From Caldifarciminota bacterium UBA3073 (GTDB lineage: Bacteria > Hydrothermota > UBA3073): DNA of 10,170 nucleotides. The notes under the pieces are model-generated. The model saw only the letters and a program-made list of their open reading frames with translations. It was not told the origin of the DNA and did no database searches. The DNA lies in contig DFBT01000062.1 in assembly GCA_002366725.1 (NCBI GenBank), forward strand, positions 1-10,170, written 5' to 3'. Positions 1 through 6,710 of this stretch are shown here, piece by piece; the stretch's first letter is position 1; each line of letters starts with the position of its first letter. The position numbers and the translations under genes are program-made.

Positions 1-20
1 AAATCTCGCTGTAACGCCAT

Positions 21-100
21 ATAAAATAAGAGGATAGAAAGAACTGACACCAATATCGACATAAAATAAGAGGATAGAAAGAACTGACACCAATATCGAC
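21..100. repeat. Perfect 40-bp tandem duplication
   Basis: Positions 21-60 and 61-100 are identical over all 40 bases. The last 12 bases of the unit (GACACCAATATC plus phase) are echoed once more: GACACCAATATC occurs at 46-57, 86-97 and 98-109, the last two being directly adjacent. The structure fits replication slippage or a small VNTR. There is no spacer between the copies, so it is not CRISPR-like. An assembly artefact at the contig edge is possible. Confidence 0.95.
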
Positions 101-115
101 ACCAATATCCTATAG

Positions 116-153
116 GGACAACCCTTGCCATACGGCTCTGTGAGTCGTTGTCC
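116..153. repeat. Inverted repeat with 7-bp stem
   Basis: GGACAAC (116-122) is the exact reverse complement of GTTGTCC (147-153). The 24-nt interval contains a small inner GCC/GGC pairing (127-129 with 134-136). No T-run follows, so this is not a standard terminator. It may be a small structured RNA segment or a decayed repeat; its function is unknown. Confidence 0.4.
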
Positions 154-193
154 GCAGGAGAGCTTTTAATTTCGATTGGGATGGAGTTAAGGC

Positions 194-211
194 GCCTGCC
201 GGTAGGCAGGG
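194..211. repeat. GC-rich palindromic repeat, copy 1
   Basis: The core CCTGCCGGTAGGCAGG (195-210) folds as a 6-bp stem CCTGCC/GGCAGG with a GGTA loop. The 18-nt segment 194-211 is the exact reverse complement of 9277-9294 between L2 and S19. Flanking GTTAA (186-190) and TTAAC (213-217) can extend the stem. It is one member of a short dispersed intergenic palindrome family in this window. Confidence 0.8.
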
Positions 212-306
212 ATTAACGCCAACTTGCTATATGGTTATTTCTGCACAACCACCACTTCACTCCGATACCTTCCTGCACGAATTTAATGCGAGCCCACATT
301 TCACAA

Positions 307-376
307 TTCACCCTGTCAAATAAACTACCAAGAGTGTTTACTTACACATAACTTCGTAACTATTTAACAGGGTGAG
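307..376. repeat. Inverted pair of the 16-bp TTCACCCTGTNNAATA motif
   Basis: TTCACCCTGTCAAATA (307-322) faces TATTTAACAGGGTGAG (361-376). The arms 308-322 and 361-375 pair at 14 of 15 positions around a 38-nt interval. The interval contains TGTTTACTT, which also follows the related motif copy at 10130-10145. The pair could form a long hairpin or mark the ends of a small element. It lies just upstream of the promoter at 398-426. Confidence 0.7.
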
Positions 377-397
377 CTATCCGCCAATCTTTTTCAC

Positions 398-426
398 TTG
401 ACTTAATCCCAGTTTTATGTTATAAT
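398..426 (+). promoter_or_regulatory. Sigma70-type promoter giving a leaderless DUF58 mRNA
   Basis: TTGACT (398-403) and a perfect TATAAT (421-426) are separated by 17 bp, the optimal spacing for housekeeping sigma factors. Only six bases separate the -10 box from the ATG at 433, so transcription should begin at or within a base or two of the start codon. No Shine-Dalgarno sequence fits in that space. The likely product is a leaderless transcript. Confidence 0.8.
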
Positions 427-432
427 TAAGCT

Positions 433-1314
433 ATGAGAAAACATCTCGACCCACATATAATAGCGCAAATGAGGTCGCTCGAACTTAAGGTGCGTGCTGT
501 GGTGGATGGATTTCTCGTCGGAATACACAAGAGCCCGTATCACGGCTTCTCGCAGGAGTTCGTTGAACACAGACAATACATGCCCGGCGATGAACCGCGC
601 TATATAGACTGGAAGGTATACGGCAGGACGGACAGGTTGTATCTTAAACAGTTTGAGGAGGAGAGAAACCTACGCGCTTATGTCGTGCTGGATGGTTCAA
701 GGTCTATGGCATACAGACAAACCGGCGCCATAAGTAAGTGGGAGTACGCCTCCATAATTAGCGCGTCGTTTGCCTATATCCTGGTGTTGAACAAGGACGC
801 CGTCTCTGTATCCATATTCGATACTTCCACCAGGAGATTCGTTCCACCTTCCACCACGCGTGCGAACCTTTCAAGGGTCTTCGATACCCTAGAGGACTCC
901 TTACCCAGTGGCAAGACGAGAATATGTAAGGCAATAGAAGAATTATCTGAAAAGGCGAAGAGGAGGGCGTTTATCCTCGTCCTCTCGGACCTGTTCGATG
1001 ACGAGAACACAACCATAAGTTCCCTATTAAATCTCCGTGCGCGGGGAAATGAACTGGTAGTTGTCCAGATACTGGATCCGGCAGAGAGGGAATTCCCGTT
1101 CAGGGGGTCCGTAAGACTGCGCGATATGGAAACGGGGGAAGAGCTCCTTGTAGATGCAAACTCCGCAAGGGACAGATATAGGGAGAATATGAATTCATTT
1201 CTTTCAAGGATAAGGTCGGAGTTGTGGAGGAATAACATAGATTACATTACAGTTGATACAAACACCCCGATGGAAAAGGTGCTGTATTTTATATTTGAGA
1301 GAGAAAAGGTGTGA
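433..1314 (+). CDS. DUF58 / VWA-fold protein
   Basis: This 293-residue protein belongs to the DUF58 family, which carries a VWA-like domain and usually sits with MoxR ATPases and BatA-type proteins. The diagnostic block R-x-Y-x-PGD-x-x-R-x-IDW lies at residues 47-60, followed by LKQFEEER (71-78). A MIDAS-type metal site is visible as DGSRSM (D87, S89, S91), with T162 and D186 (SDLFD) as likely further ligands. There is no signal peptide or membrane span, so it is probably cytosolic or membrane-associated through partners. The start at 433 is set by the promoter immediately upstream; there is no Shine-Dalgarno. The next gene begins within a few bases of the stop, indicating an operon with the BatA-like protein. 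The biochemical role of the family is poorly defined, and roles in envelope stress or complex maturation are inferred from related systems. Family assignment is firm; function is not. Confidence 0.9.
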   Translation: MRKHLDPHIIAQMRSLELKVRAVVDGFLVGIHKSPYHGFSQEFVEHRQYMPGDEPRYIDWKVYGRTDRLYLKQFEEERNLRAYVVLDGSRSMAYRQTGAISKWEYASIISASFAYILVLNKDAVSVSIFDTSTRRFVPPSTTRANLSRVFDTLEDSLPSGKTRICKAIEELSEKAKRRAFILVLSDLFDDENTTISSLLNLRARGNELVVVQILDPAEREFPFRGSVRLRDMETGEELLVDANSARDRYRENMNSFLSRIRSELWRNNIDYITVDTNTPMEKVLYFIFEREKV

Positions 1315-1320
1315 GTGCCC

Positions 1321-2967
1321 ATGTTCTTCCTATCGCCCATATATCTTTTGGGGCTGTTGTCATTGCCCATACCATTTATTCTCCACCTCTTTGAGAGGAG
1401 AAGGACGGTCCGAGTTGAGTTTCCATGGCTTCACATAGTTGAGGAGTCCTTGAAGGGAGGAAATCTCTTCCTCAGGTTGAGGGAGTGGATTCTTTTGGCA
1501 ATAAGGACGCTCGCACTACTTTTTTTGGTATTTGCATTTGCGAACCCGCTGGTGAGAAGCGAGAAGGGGATTATTATCCTCGATGACTCCTACGATATGT
1601 TCGCGCAAAACGGGGATCAAATCCTGTTCAACGAGGCAAGAGATACCGCCGAGAAATTGGCTGGTGAGAAAGGCTTTGACATCGTTCTATCGTCGGGTAG
1701 ACAATACACACATCAAATACTCCCCACATACGGGATGTTTCAGCCCCCCGACATAAAGGGAAAGAACATCCTGTTCATCACCTCGAAACCGCTGCCGAAG
1801 ACAAAAGGCGTCATCACATTGGAAGGGGGAAAAAACCTTCTCTCCATCGATTCGGTATATCTGGAGGACCCGCTCCCACAGGTGGGAGCGGACAATAGAC
1901 TTCTCGTGGGAATAACAAACTATGGAAAATACGACATTCAAAGAACCCTCTCCATTCATTCTCCGGATGATAGTATATACACAGAGATATGCCTGTCCCC
2001 CGGACAGACCTACAACTTTTTCCCCCTAAAATTCAAAAAGGCAGGTACCTATTCGGGTTATGTAGACATTGGTGACGACGCCCTTCTTCAGGACAATGTA
2101 ATGTATTTCTCTTTTAAGATACCCGAGAGGATAAGGGTTGGTATAGTTGAGAAAGATAGCAGTGCTGCTTTCTATATACAGAAGGCCTTGTCGCCGGAGG
2201 GGATAGAAACATCTATTGAGATTAAAAAAACCACATACCCGCGATTGCCCTTTGCAGATGTCTTCATATTTGTGGATGTACCCTACATAGAAAGTGGTGT
2301 ACCTTCCATAGTCTTTAGAGGAAGGGAATTGAGGAAACGCCCGAGGGATTTCTTCCTATCGCTCAAGGATATTGACAGGACACATCCGGTATTCTCCGTT
2401 TTTGATGATGCCTGTATAGACGAGATTACCTCCCGAAAAATTTACAGAAGGGCCCTTGGCGGAATAAATGGTAAAAGAATAGCTTCCTTTTCGGATGGAG
2501 AACGGGCAATCGCGGAGAGGGAAGGCAGTCTTTTTCTTTACTTTCTTCCCTCCGTGGAAAATACCGACATTGTACTATCACCGAACTTTCCGCCACTTCT
2601 TTATCGTATGGTTAGGTATTTGAGGGAGGGGAGAGAGTACCCCACGATGATACCCTGTGGTAGAGATGCGAGGTTGGGCGTGAAAGAAAATCATTCATAT
2701 GAGGTCTGTTCACATGACGATAAAGAACGGTGGAGAATATCTCCGATTCCGGATGAGAACGGTCTCTGTCTGAGGTTCACTCCTCCATCTCCCGGGATTT
2801 ACAGCATTGATAAGGTGGGGAAGATCGCGGTAAACATCGACAGACATGTATCCACTGTGCATCCATTCAAAAAAAATATGGGGGGTGTCCCCCTGAAGAG
2901 ATGGTTTTTTCTCGCCTGTCTTTTCCTCGTTTTTGCCGAGATGTTCGTGAGGAATATAAGACCTTAA
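1321..2967 (+). CDS. BatA-type membrane protein (aerotolerance regulator N-terminal domain) with degenerate VWA
   Basis: I start this 548-residue protein at ATG 1321. It gives MFFLSPIYLLGLLSLPIP, the typical BatA N-terminus, and has AAGGTG (1306-1311) at good distance; GTG 1315 is an alternative. Residues 1-22 form the first membrane helix, followed by HLFERRR, and a second helix lies near 56-78. The following VWA-like segment reads ILDDSYDM (around 87-93): the metal-site pattern DxSxS has Asp in place of the last Ser, so metal binding may be weakened. The long middle part is likely extracytoplasmic, and a third helix (about 526-542) lies close to the C-terminus, leaving a short RNIRP tail. 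Many proteins of this family share this plan and sit next to DUF58 genes, as here. The stop is 3 bp before lptD and in the same frame. Family assignment is good; cellular role is unknown. Confidence 0.82.
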   Translation: MFFLSPIYLLGLLSLPIPFILHLFERRRTVRVEFPWLHIVEESLKGGNLFLRLREWILLAIRTLALLFLVFAFANPLVRSEKGIIILDDSYDMFAQNGDQILFNEARDTAEKLAGEKGFDIVLSSGRQYTHQILPTYGMFQPPDIKGKNILFITSKPLPKTKGVITLEGGKNLLSIDSVYLEDPLPQVGADNRLLVGITNYGKYDIQRTLSIHSPDDSIYTEICLSPGQTYNFFPLKFKKAGTYSGYVDIGDDALLQDNVMYFSFKIPERIRVGIVEKDSSAAFYIQKALSPEGIETSIEIKKTTYPRLPFADVFIFVDVPYIESGVPSIVFRGRELRKRPRDFFLSLKDIDRTHPVFSVFDDACIDEITSRKIYRRALGGINGKRIASFSDGERAIAEREGSLFLYFLPSVENTDIVLSPNFPPLLYRMVRYLREGREYPTMIPCGRDARLGVKENHSYEVCSHDDKERWRISPIPDENGLCLRFTPPSPGIYSIDKVGKIAVNIDRHVSTVHPFKKNMGGVPLKRWFFLACLFLVFAEMFVRNIRP

Positions 2968-2970
2968 GAT

Positions 2971-4863
2971 ATGCTTCTTCTTTTCTATATTGCCCTCCTG
3001 GATACCACTGTGTATTACTCTGCAGAAAGGCTTTCTTATGATTTTGAAGAGGGTAGAATTCTGCTTCTCGGGAGTGCGAAAGTGGATTACAAAAATGTAA
3101 CGGTCCTATCGGACAGTCTCATATACGATACGGAGACAAGAACGGTCGTGGCTTATAAGAATCCCATCCTGTGTATAGATAAGGACACGACATACGGCAG
3201 GAGTATGGCGTACAATCTTAACTCGGGTAAGGGGATCACTTTCGACGGCAGAAGCAAGGTTGAAAAGGGATGGTTCGGGGGCAAAACTGTGAAGTTGGTT
3301 GCCCCCAAAACGCTGAATGTGGAGAGTGGAAGATTCACAACCTGTGGTCTCAACCCGCCTCACTATTACTTCTGGGCGAAATCTCTGAAGGTTTATATGG
3401 ATGACATGGTCTATGCGAGGCCCGTGGTGCTTTTTGTTCAGGATATACCCGTTTTTTTCCTTCCATTCTGGTTCTTTCCAATAAAGAAAGGGAGGTCGTC
3501 CGGGCTCCTGTTTCCCCAGGTTGGAAGCAACTCTACACTCGGCAGATATGTGAAGAATATTGCCTACTACTGGGTCATATCAGACTACGCAGACCTCACG
3601 GTGGGTGTTGACTATATGGAGAAAAAGGGGGTTGCGGTAAATCTCTCTTCAGTATGGCTCTATAAACCGATGCTCTCGGGAAACATCACCACACAGTATG
3701 TGGATGAGAACGGACTAAAGAGGAGGTGGAAGGCAAAGCTCTCACACCGTCAAAACCTCCGGGACGGAACAATCCTGATGGCGAGGGGAGATTTTGTGAG
3801 CGATGAATCATTCAACAGAGATTATGAGGATAATGTCGTGAGAGAACTGGAACAGGTATTCACATCCTATATCTCTCTGTCCAGGAGACTTGGTTTACTC
3901 TCAACGGGTCTTCTGATAAGGGAAACACGGAACATAAAGACTAAAGACCGTTGGGGAGACTATCCCAAAATCACACTATCCCTTCCGTCTGTCGGAGTTC
4001 TGGGTGGACATTTCTCCTATTCCGGAGTCTTCCTGAATTCTATCGCGGGTGATGAGAACGAGAGAAAGAGCGAAAACAGTTTGAGATTCACTCTGCCCAA
4101 GAAGTTGTGGTACTTCAACATTTCACCGGGGATGGGTGCGAGATTTTCCCTCTCCGACACAGAAGATGGGATCTCTGTCGAGAAATCCTATGACGGTTCT
4201 GTGGGTATTGGAACGGTTCTTTACGGTAGGTCTGTGATAAGAAATCCCGAGTTGAGACATACCACGAGACCGTCAGTTCGTTATAGTCTCTCCAGATCCG
4301 GTGGTTCGTATACGAAAAATCTGGGCTTCTCCATACGGAATGAGTTTTACCTGCTGCTCTGGGAGGGAAAGAAAATCAAACTGGGGAGGGGTGATATCGC
4401 TACAACCTGGAATTTTGAAGAGGGGAGATGTAATCCCGCGGCGGTCTCATTCAGCACATCGCCAGTGCGTGGGGTCTCATTAAGGGGAGGGGGAACATGG
4501 AATATATATGCGGATAGTATATATGGGAAATACCTCGTGGCCTCTTATTCGCTATCGCGAGGTGACTTCAGGACGACGCTCACATATAACATAAGAGAGG
4601 GAAGTGACGAGAGCGTATGGGGAAACATCTGTATGAAGCCAACAAAAGGGTGGAGGGTTGAAGGTGGCATAAGATATGATATTAGAAATGGCAACATTAT
4701 AGACGAACATGTTTCTCTCAAGAGGGACTTGCACTGCTGGGAATTACAGTTCAACTATCAGAAATACGGAGAGAGATGGAATTATGATTTCAAGCTTCGG
4801 ATAAAGGCGATCCCCGACATCAAAGTTGGCAAAGAAATCATAAAGATGTTACTCGGTGATTAA
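2971..4863 (+). CDS. lptD: LptD/OstA-like outer-membrane LPS assembly protein
   Basis: This 630-residue protein matches LptD, the outer-membrane beta-barrel that with lipoprotein LptE inserts lipopolysaccharide into the outer leaflet. An N-terminal OstA-type domain (about 15-165) has the repeated beta pattern ending in FTTCGLNPPHYYFWAKSL (122-139). The barrel begins with the family hallmark FFPIKKGRSSGLLFPQ (168-183) and continues with DYADLTVGVDYMEKKG (205-220) and alternating polar/aromatic strands to the C-terminus. It is shorter than the E. coli protein (784 residues). The hydrophobic start MLLLFYIALL is a short, atypical signal sequence with no basic N-region. No upstream start is possible because the previous gene's in-frame stop is 3 bp away, and no good Shine-Dalgarno is seen, so translation is probably coupled to the gene before. 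Its presence implies a diderm cell with LPS or a related glycolipid. Confidence 0.85.
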   Translation: MLLLFYIALLDTTVYYSAERLSYDFEEGRILLLGSAKVDYKNVTVLSDSLIYDTETRTVVAYKNPILCIDKDTTYGRSMAYNLNSGKGITFDGRSKVEKGWFGGKTVKLVAPKTLNVESGRFTTCGLNPPHYYFWAKSLKVYMDDMVYARPVVLFVQDIPVFFLPFWFFPIKKGRSSGLLFPQVGSNSTLGRYVKNIAYYWVISDYADLTVGVDYMEKKGVAVNLSSVWLYKPMLSGNITTQYVDENGLKRRWKAKLSHRQNLRDGTILMARGDFVSDESFNRDYEDNVVRELEQVFTSYISLSRRLGLLSTGLLIRETRNIKTKDRWGDYPKITLSLPSVGVLGGHFSYSGVFLNSIAGDENERKSENSLRFTLPKKLWYFNISPGMGARFSLSDTEDGISVEKSYDGSVGIGTVLYGRSVIRNPELRHTTRPSVRYSLSRSGGSYTKNLGFSIRNEFYLLLWEGKKIKLGRGDIATTWNFEEGRCNPAAVSFSTSPVRGVSLRGGGTWNIYADSIYGKYLVASYSLSRGDFRTTLTYNIREGSDESVWGNICMKPTKGWRVEGGIRYDIRNGNIIDEHVSLKRDLHCWELQFNYQKYGERWNYDFKLRIKAIPDIKVGKEIIKMLLGD

Positions 4864-4883
4864 TAAAATTTTTCAAAAAAAAC

Positions 4884-4912
4884 TTGACATATACAAATTT
4901 TTGTGTTATAAT
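4884..4912 (+). promoter_or_regulatory. Consensus sigma70-type promoter of tuf
   Basis: TTGACA (4884-4889) and TATAAT (4907-4912) are both perfect hexamers with a 17-bp spacer, preceded by an A-rich tract (4875-4882) that could act as an UP-like element. Initiation is predicted near 4919, giving tuf a leader of about 80 nt. Such a strong promoter suits the most abundant protein of the cell and separates tuf from the envelope genes upstream. Confidence 0.9.
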
Positions 4913-4918
4913 TACCAG

Positions 4919-5000
4919 TTTGGATAAAATACCAATATCTTAAGTATGTGGTATTACATACCTGTGTTCGTGGGATGGGATTTACCCTGAGGAGGTATAT
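4919..5000 (+). promoter_or_regulatory. tuf leader with mutually exclusive pairings covering the Shine-Dalgarno
   Basis: Four short segments can pair in two exclusive ways. Segment 1 is AATACC (4928-4933), segment 2 GGTATT (4950-4955), segment 3 ATACCT (4958-4963) and segment 4 AGGTAT (4993-4998). Pairing 1:2 plus 3:4 places half of the Shine-Dalgarno AGGAGGT (4990-4996) in a helix. Pairing 2:3 (GGTAT/ATACC, 3-nt loop), or the overlapping GTATGT/ACATAC hairpin (4944-4949 with 4956-4961), leaves it free. This is the logic of a translational switch. The helices are short and AU-rich, so the structure is a hypothesis based on complementarity alone. Confidence 0.35.
4946..4990 (+). CDS. Possible 14-codon aromatic-rich leader peptide in the tuf leader
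   Basis: From ATG 4946 the frame reads MWYYIPVFVGWDLP and stops at TGA 4988-4990, which overlaps the start of the tuf Shine-Dalgarno region (GAGGAGGT, 4989-4996). Five of fourteen residues are aromatic (two Trp, two Tyr, one Phe). A ribosome on it would cover the pairing segments 2 and 3 of the leader. Against it: no clear Shine-Dalgarno precedes the ATG, and a 14-codon open frame is expected by chance about half the time after any ATG. It is recorded because of its composition and the exact position of its stop. Confidence 0.25.
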   Translation: MWYYIPVFVGWDLP

Positions 5001-6194
5001 ATGGCAAAAGAAAAGTTTGCTCGTACAAAGACGCATCTAAATATAGGTACCATAGGGCATGTAGATCACGGGAAGACCACACTTACATCGGCAATAACAA
5101 AGGTGCTTGCGCCGAAAGGGCTTGCGAAATTTACCGCGTACGACGAGATCGACAAGGCGCCCGAAGAAAAGGCAAGAGGTCTGACTATTCAACTGTTCCA
5201 CGGTGAGTATGAAACAGATAAGCGTCACTACGCACACATAGATTGCCCCGGACATGCCGATTATATAAAAAATATGATTACGGGCGCGGCGCAGATGGAT
5301 GGCGCCATACTTGTGGTTTCTGCCGCCGATGGTACACAGCCCCAGACAAGGGAGCACATCCTGCTCGCGCGCCAGGTGAATGTGCCCGCAGTAGTGGTCT
5401 TCATGAATAAAACTGACCAGGTGGATGACCCCGAAATACTCGAAATAGTGGAACTGGAAATAAGAGAGCTTCTCACAAAATATGAATTTCCCGGAGACGA
5501 CATTCCCATAATAAAGGGAAGTGCCTTGAAGTGTCTTGAATGTCCGACGCCCGATTGCGAAGACTGCAAACCCGTCCTGGAACTTATGGATGCTGTAGAT
5601 GAGCACATACCCACCCCAGAGAGAGATGTCGACAAGCCATTCCTCATGTCTGTTGAGGATGTATTCTCCATAACGGGTAGGGGAACGGTGGCTACCGGAA
5701 GGGTTGAAAGGGGAAAATTGCACCCGGGTGAGGAAGTTGAGATCGTGGGCTTCAGACCCACAAAGAAGACCGTTGCCACATCGCTTGAGATGTTCAGAAA
5801 AATCCTTGATGAGACGGTTGCGGGTGATAACATAGGCATATTACTCCGGGGAATCGAAAAGAACGAGGTTGAAAGAGGTATGGTTATCGCAAAACCCGGC
5901 AGTATAACCCCGCACACGAAATTCACTGCACAGATATATGCATTGACGAAAGAGGAGGGTGGTAGACATACTCCCTTCTTTAAGGGCTATTCTCCACAGT
6001 TTTACTTCAGGACGATGGACGTGACGGGAAATGTCGAGCTCCCCAAGGGCGTTGAAATGGTTATGCCGGGAGACAATGTAGAGTTGGAATGCAGTCTCAT
6101 ATCTACCGTGGCGATGGAAGGGGGTATGCGCTTTGCCGTGAGAGAGGGAGGTAGAACGGTTGGGGCTGGTGTCGTGACCAAGGTTATAGAGTAA
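5001..6194 (+). CDS. tuf: Translation elongation factor Tu
   Basis: EF-Tu is the GTPase that carries aminoacyl-tRNA to the ribosome. The 397-residue length is normal and all GTP motifs are present: GHVDHGKTT (19-27), switch I Thr62, DCPGH (81-85, with catalytic His85), NKTD (136-139) and SAL (174-176). Domains 2 and 3 follow intact (RGTVATGRVERG at 227-238). Two features are unusual. Switch I reads RGLTIQLFHGEYET where RGITINTxHVEY is common. After the G5 motif there is a short Cys-rich segment, CLECPTPDCEDC, with C178, C181, C186 and C189 in a CxxC-x4-CxxC array suited to zinc. The start has a strong Shine-Dalgarno AGGAGGT (4990-4996). The gene has its own promoter and immediately precedes the S10 operon, but fusA, its usual upstream neighbour in the str operon, is replaced by lptD. 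Confidence 0.98.
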   Translation: MAKEKFARTKTHLNIGTIGHVDHGKTTLTSAITKVLAPKGLAKFTAYDEIDKAPEEKARGLTIQLFHGEYETDKRHYAHIDCPGHADYIKNMITGAAQMDGAILVVSAADGTQPQTREHILLARQVNVPAVVVFMNKTDQVDDPEILEIVELEIRELLTKYEFPGDDIPIIKGSALKCLECPTPDCEDCKPVLELMDAVDEHIPTPERDVDKPFLMSVEDVFSITGRGTVATGRVERGKLHPGEEVEIVGFRPTKKTVATSLEMFRKILDETVAGDNIGILLRGIEKNEVERGMVIAKPGSITPHTKFTAQIYALTKEEGGRHTPFFKGYSPQFYFRTMDVTGNVELPKGVEMVMPGDNVELECSLISTVAMEGGMRFAVREGGRTVGAGVVTKVIE

Positions 6195-6247
6195 ATTAAC
6201 AACCGATAGACCAAAACTTGTGAACAGGTCGTAAGGGACCGTGCTAC

Positions 6248-6326
6248 TATATAATTGCTCTGTTGGCTTCTCATCGCCTGTGGATAATGAGGTACATGCC
6301 AAAGGTGGTGGATTTTTGGTTACAAT
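6248..6326 (+). promoter_or_regulatory. Candidate -10 elements upstream of rpsJ
   Basis: The 138-bp gap between tuf and rpsJ contains two -10-like boxes. TATATAAT (6248-6255) would give a ~70-nt leader able to form a CTCAT/ATGAG stem (6270-6274 with 6287-6291) and carrying a 13-codon frame MRYMPKVVDFWLQ (6287-6328). TACAAT (6321-6326) lies six bases before the rpsJ ATG, the same spacing as the promoter of the first gene, and would yield a leaderless mRNA. Neither has a convincing -35 hexamer, and no Shine-Dalgarno precedes rpsJ. No clear terminator of tuf is visible, so readthrough is also possible. Confidence 0.4.
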
Positions 6327-6332
6327 AAAACT

Positions 6333-6638
6333 ATGGCAGAGAAGATACGTATAAGGCTGAAGGCTTATGACCACACACTGCTGGACCGCTCTTGCAAAGA
6401 GATAGTTGAAAATGTTAAGAGAACGGGAGCAAAGGTATCCGGACCCGTGCCATTACCCGTTGACCGCAGTTTGTATACGGTTTTGAAGTCGCCAAATATA
6501 GATAAAAAATCTCGCGAACAGTTTGAAATGAGAATACACAAAAGGCTGCTGGACATATACGAACCGACTGAAAAGACTATGGATACCCTGCGCAAACTGA
6601 ATCTACCCGCTGGTGTGGATGTTGAGATAAAGGTATAG
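6333..6638 (+). CDS. rpsJ: 30S ribosomal protein S10
   Basis: S10 is a protein of the small-subunit head and, as NusE, a partner of NusB in antitermination. The 101-residue protein carries the family signature SPNIDKKSREQFEMRIHKRL (53-72) and the usual N-terminus IRIRLKAYDHTLLD (5-18). It opens the S10 operon. No Shine-Dalgarno precedes the ATG; the bases just upstream read TACAATAAAACT, so the gene may be translated from a leaderless mRNA or by reinitiation after the small frame ending at 6328. The gap to rplC is 72 bp, long for this operon. Confidence 0.98.
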   Translation: MAEKIRIRLKAYDHTLLDRSCKEIVENVKRTGAKVSGPVPLPVDRSLYTVLKSPNIDKKSREQFEMRIHKRLLDIYEPTEKTMDTLRKLNLPAGVDVEIKV

Positions 6639-6710
6639 GCGACTCTACATCGGTCAACACCGTTTTGGCAGTCTGAATGCTTATTCCTTAAATTTTTCTT
6701 ATCTTAAGGT

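Larger units (their letters stand above)
1..432. other. Non-coding, repeat-rich region upstream of the DUF58 gene
   Basis: No convincing coding frame exists here on either strand; the longest thing noticed is a 28-codon minus-strand frame (299 to 213). The stretch holds a 40-bp tandem duplication (21-100), a 7-bp inverted repeat (116-122 with 147-153), a GC-rich palindrome (194-211), an inverted pair of a 16-bp motif (307-376) and a consensus promoter (398-426). Genes of the DUF58 family often follow a MoxR-type AAA ATPase gene; none lies in this stretch, so any moxR must be further upstream or elsewhere. Confidence 0.8.

Noticed and set aside
21..100. Adjacent 40-bp direct repeats as a CRISPR remnant
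   Set aside because: The copies abut with no spacer and no cas gene is present.
213..299. 28-codon minus-strand frame in the upstream spacer
   Set aside because: Too short, with no ribosome binding site and no family resemblance.
348..358. ATAACTTCGTA, identical to part of a loxP arm
   Set aside because: There is no second inverted arm and no 8-bp spacer; an 11-base match is expected by chance often enough.
4861..4882. AT-only inverted repeat after lptD as a terminator
   Set aside because: It has essentially no G-C pairs, and the A-run is better explained as part of the tuf promoter.
5037..5723. Long minus-strand open frames opposite tuf (up to 228 codons)
   Set aside because: They lie wholly antisense to a clear EF-Tu gene, have low-complexity composition with no recognisable motif, and reflect codon bias of tuf.
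6227..6240. GGTC/GACC pairing after tuf as a terminator
   Set aside because: Only four base pairs, and no T-run follows.
6651..6666. CGGT-CAAC-ACCG followed by TTTT between rpsJ and rplC as a terminator
   Set aside because: A four-base-pair stem is too weak for an intrinsic terminator, and genes of the same operon follow.
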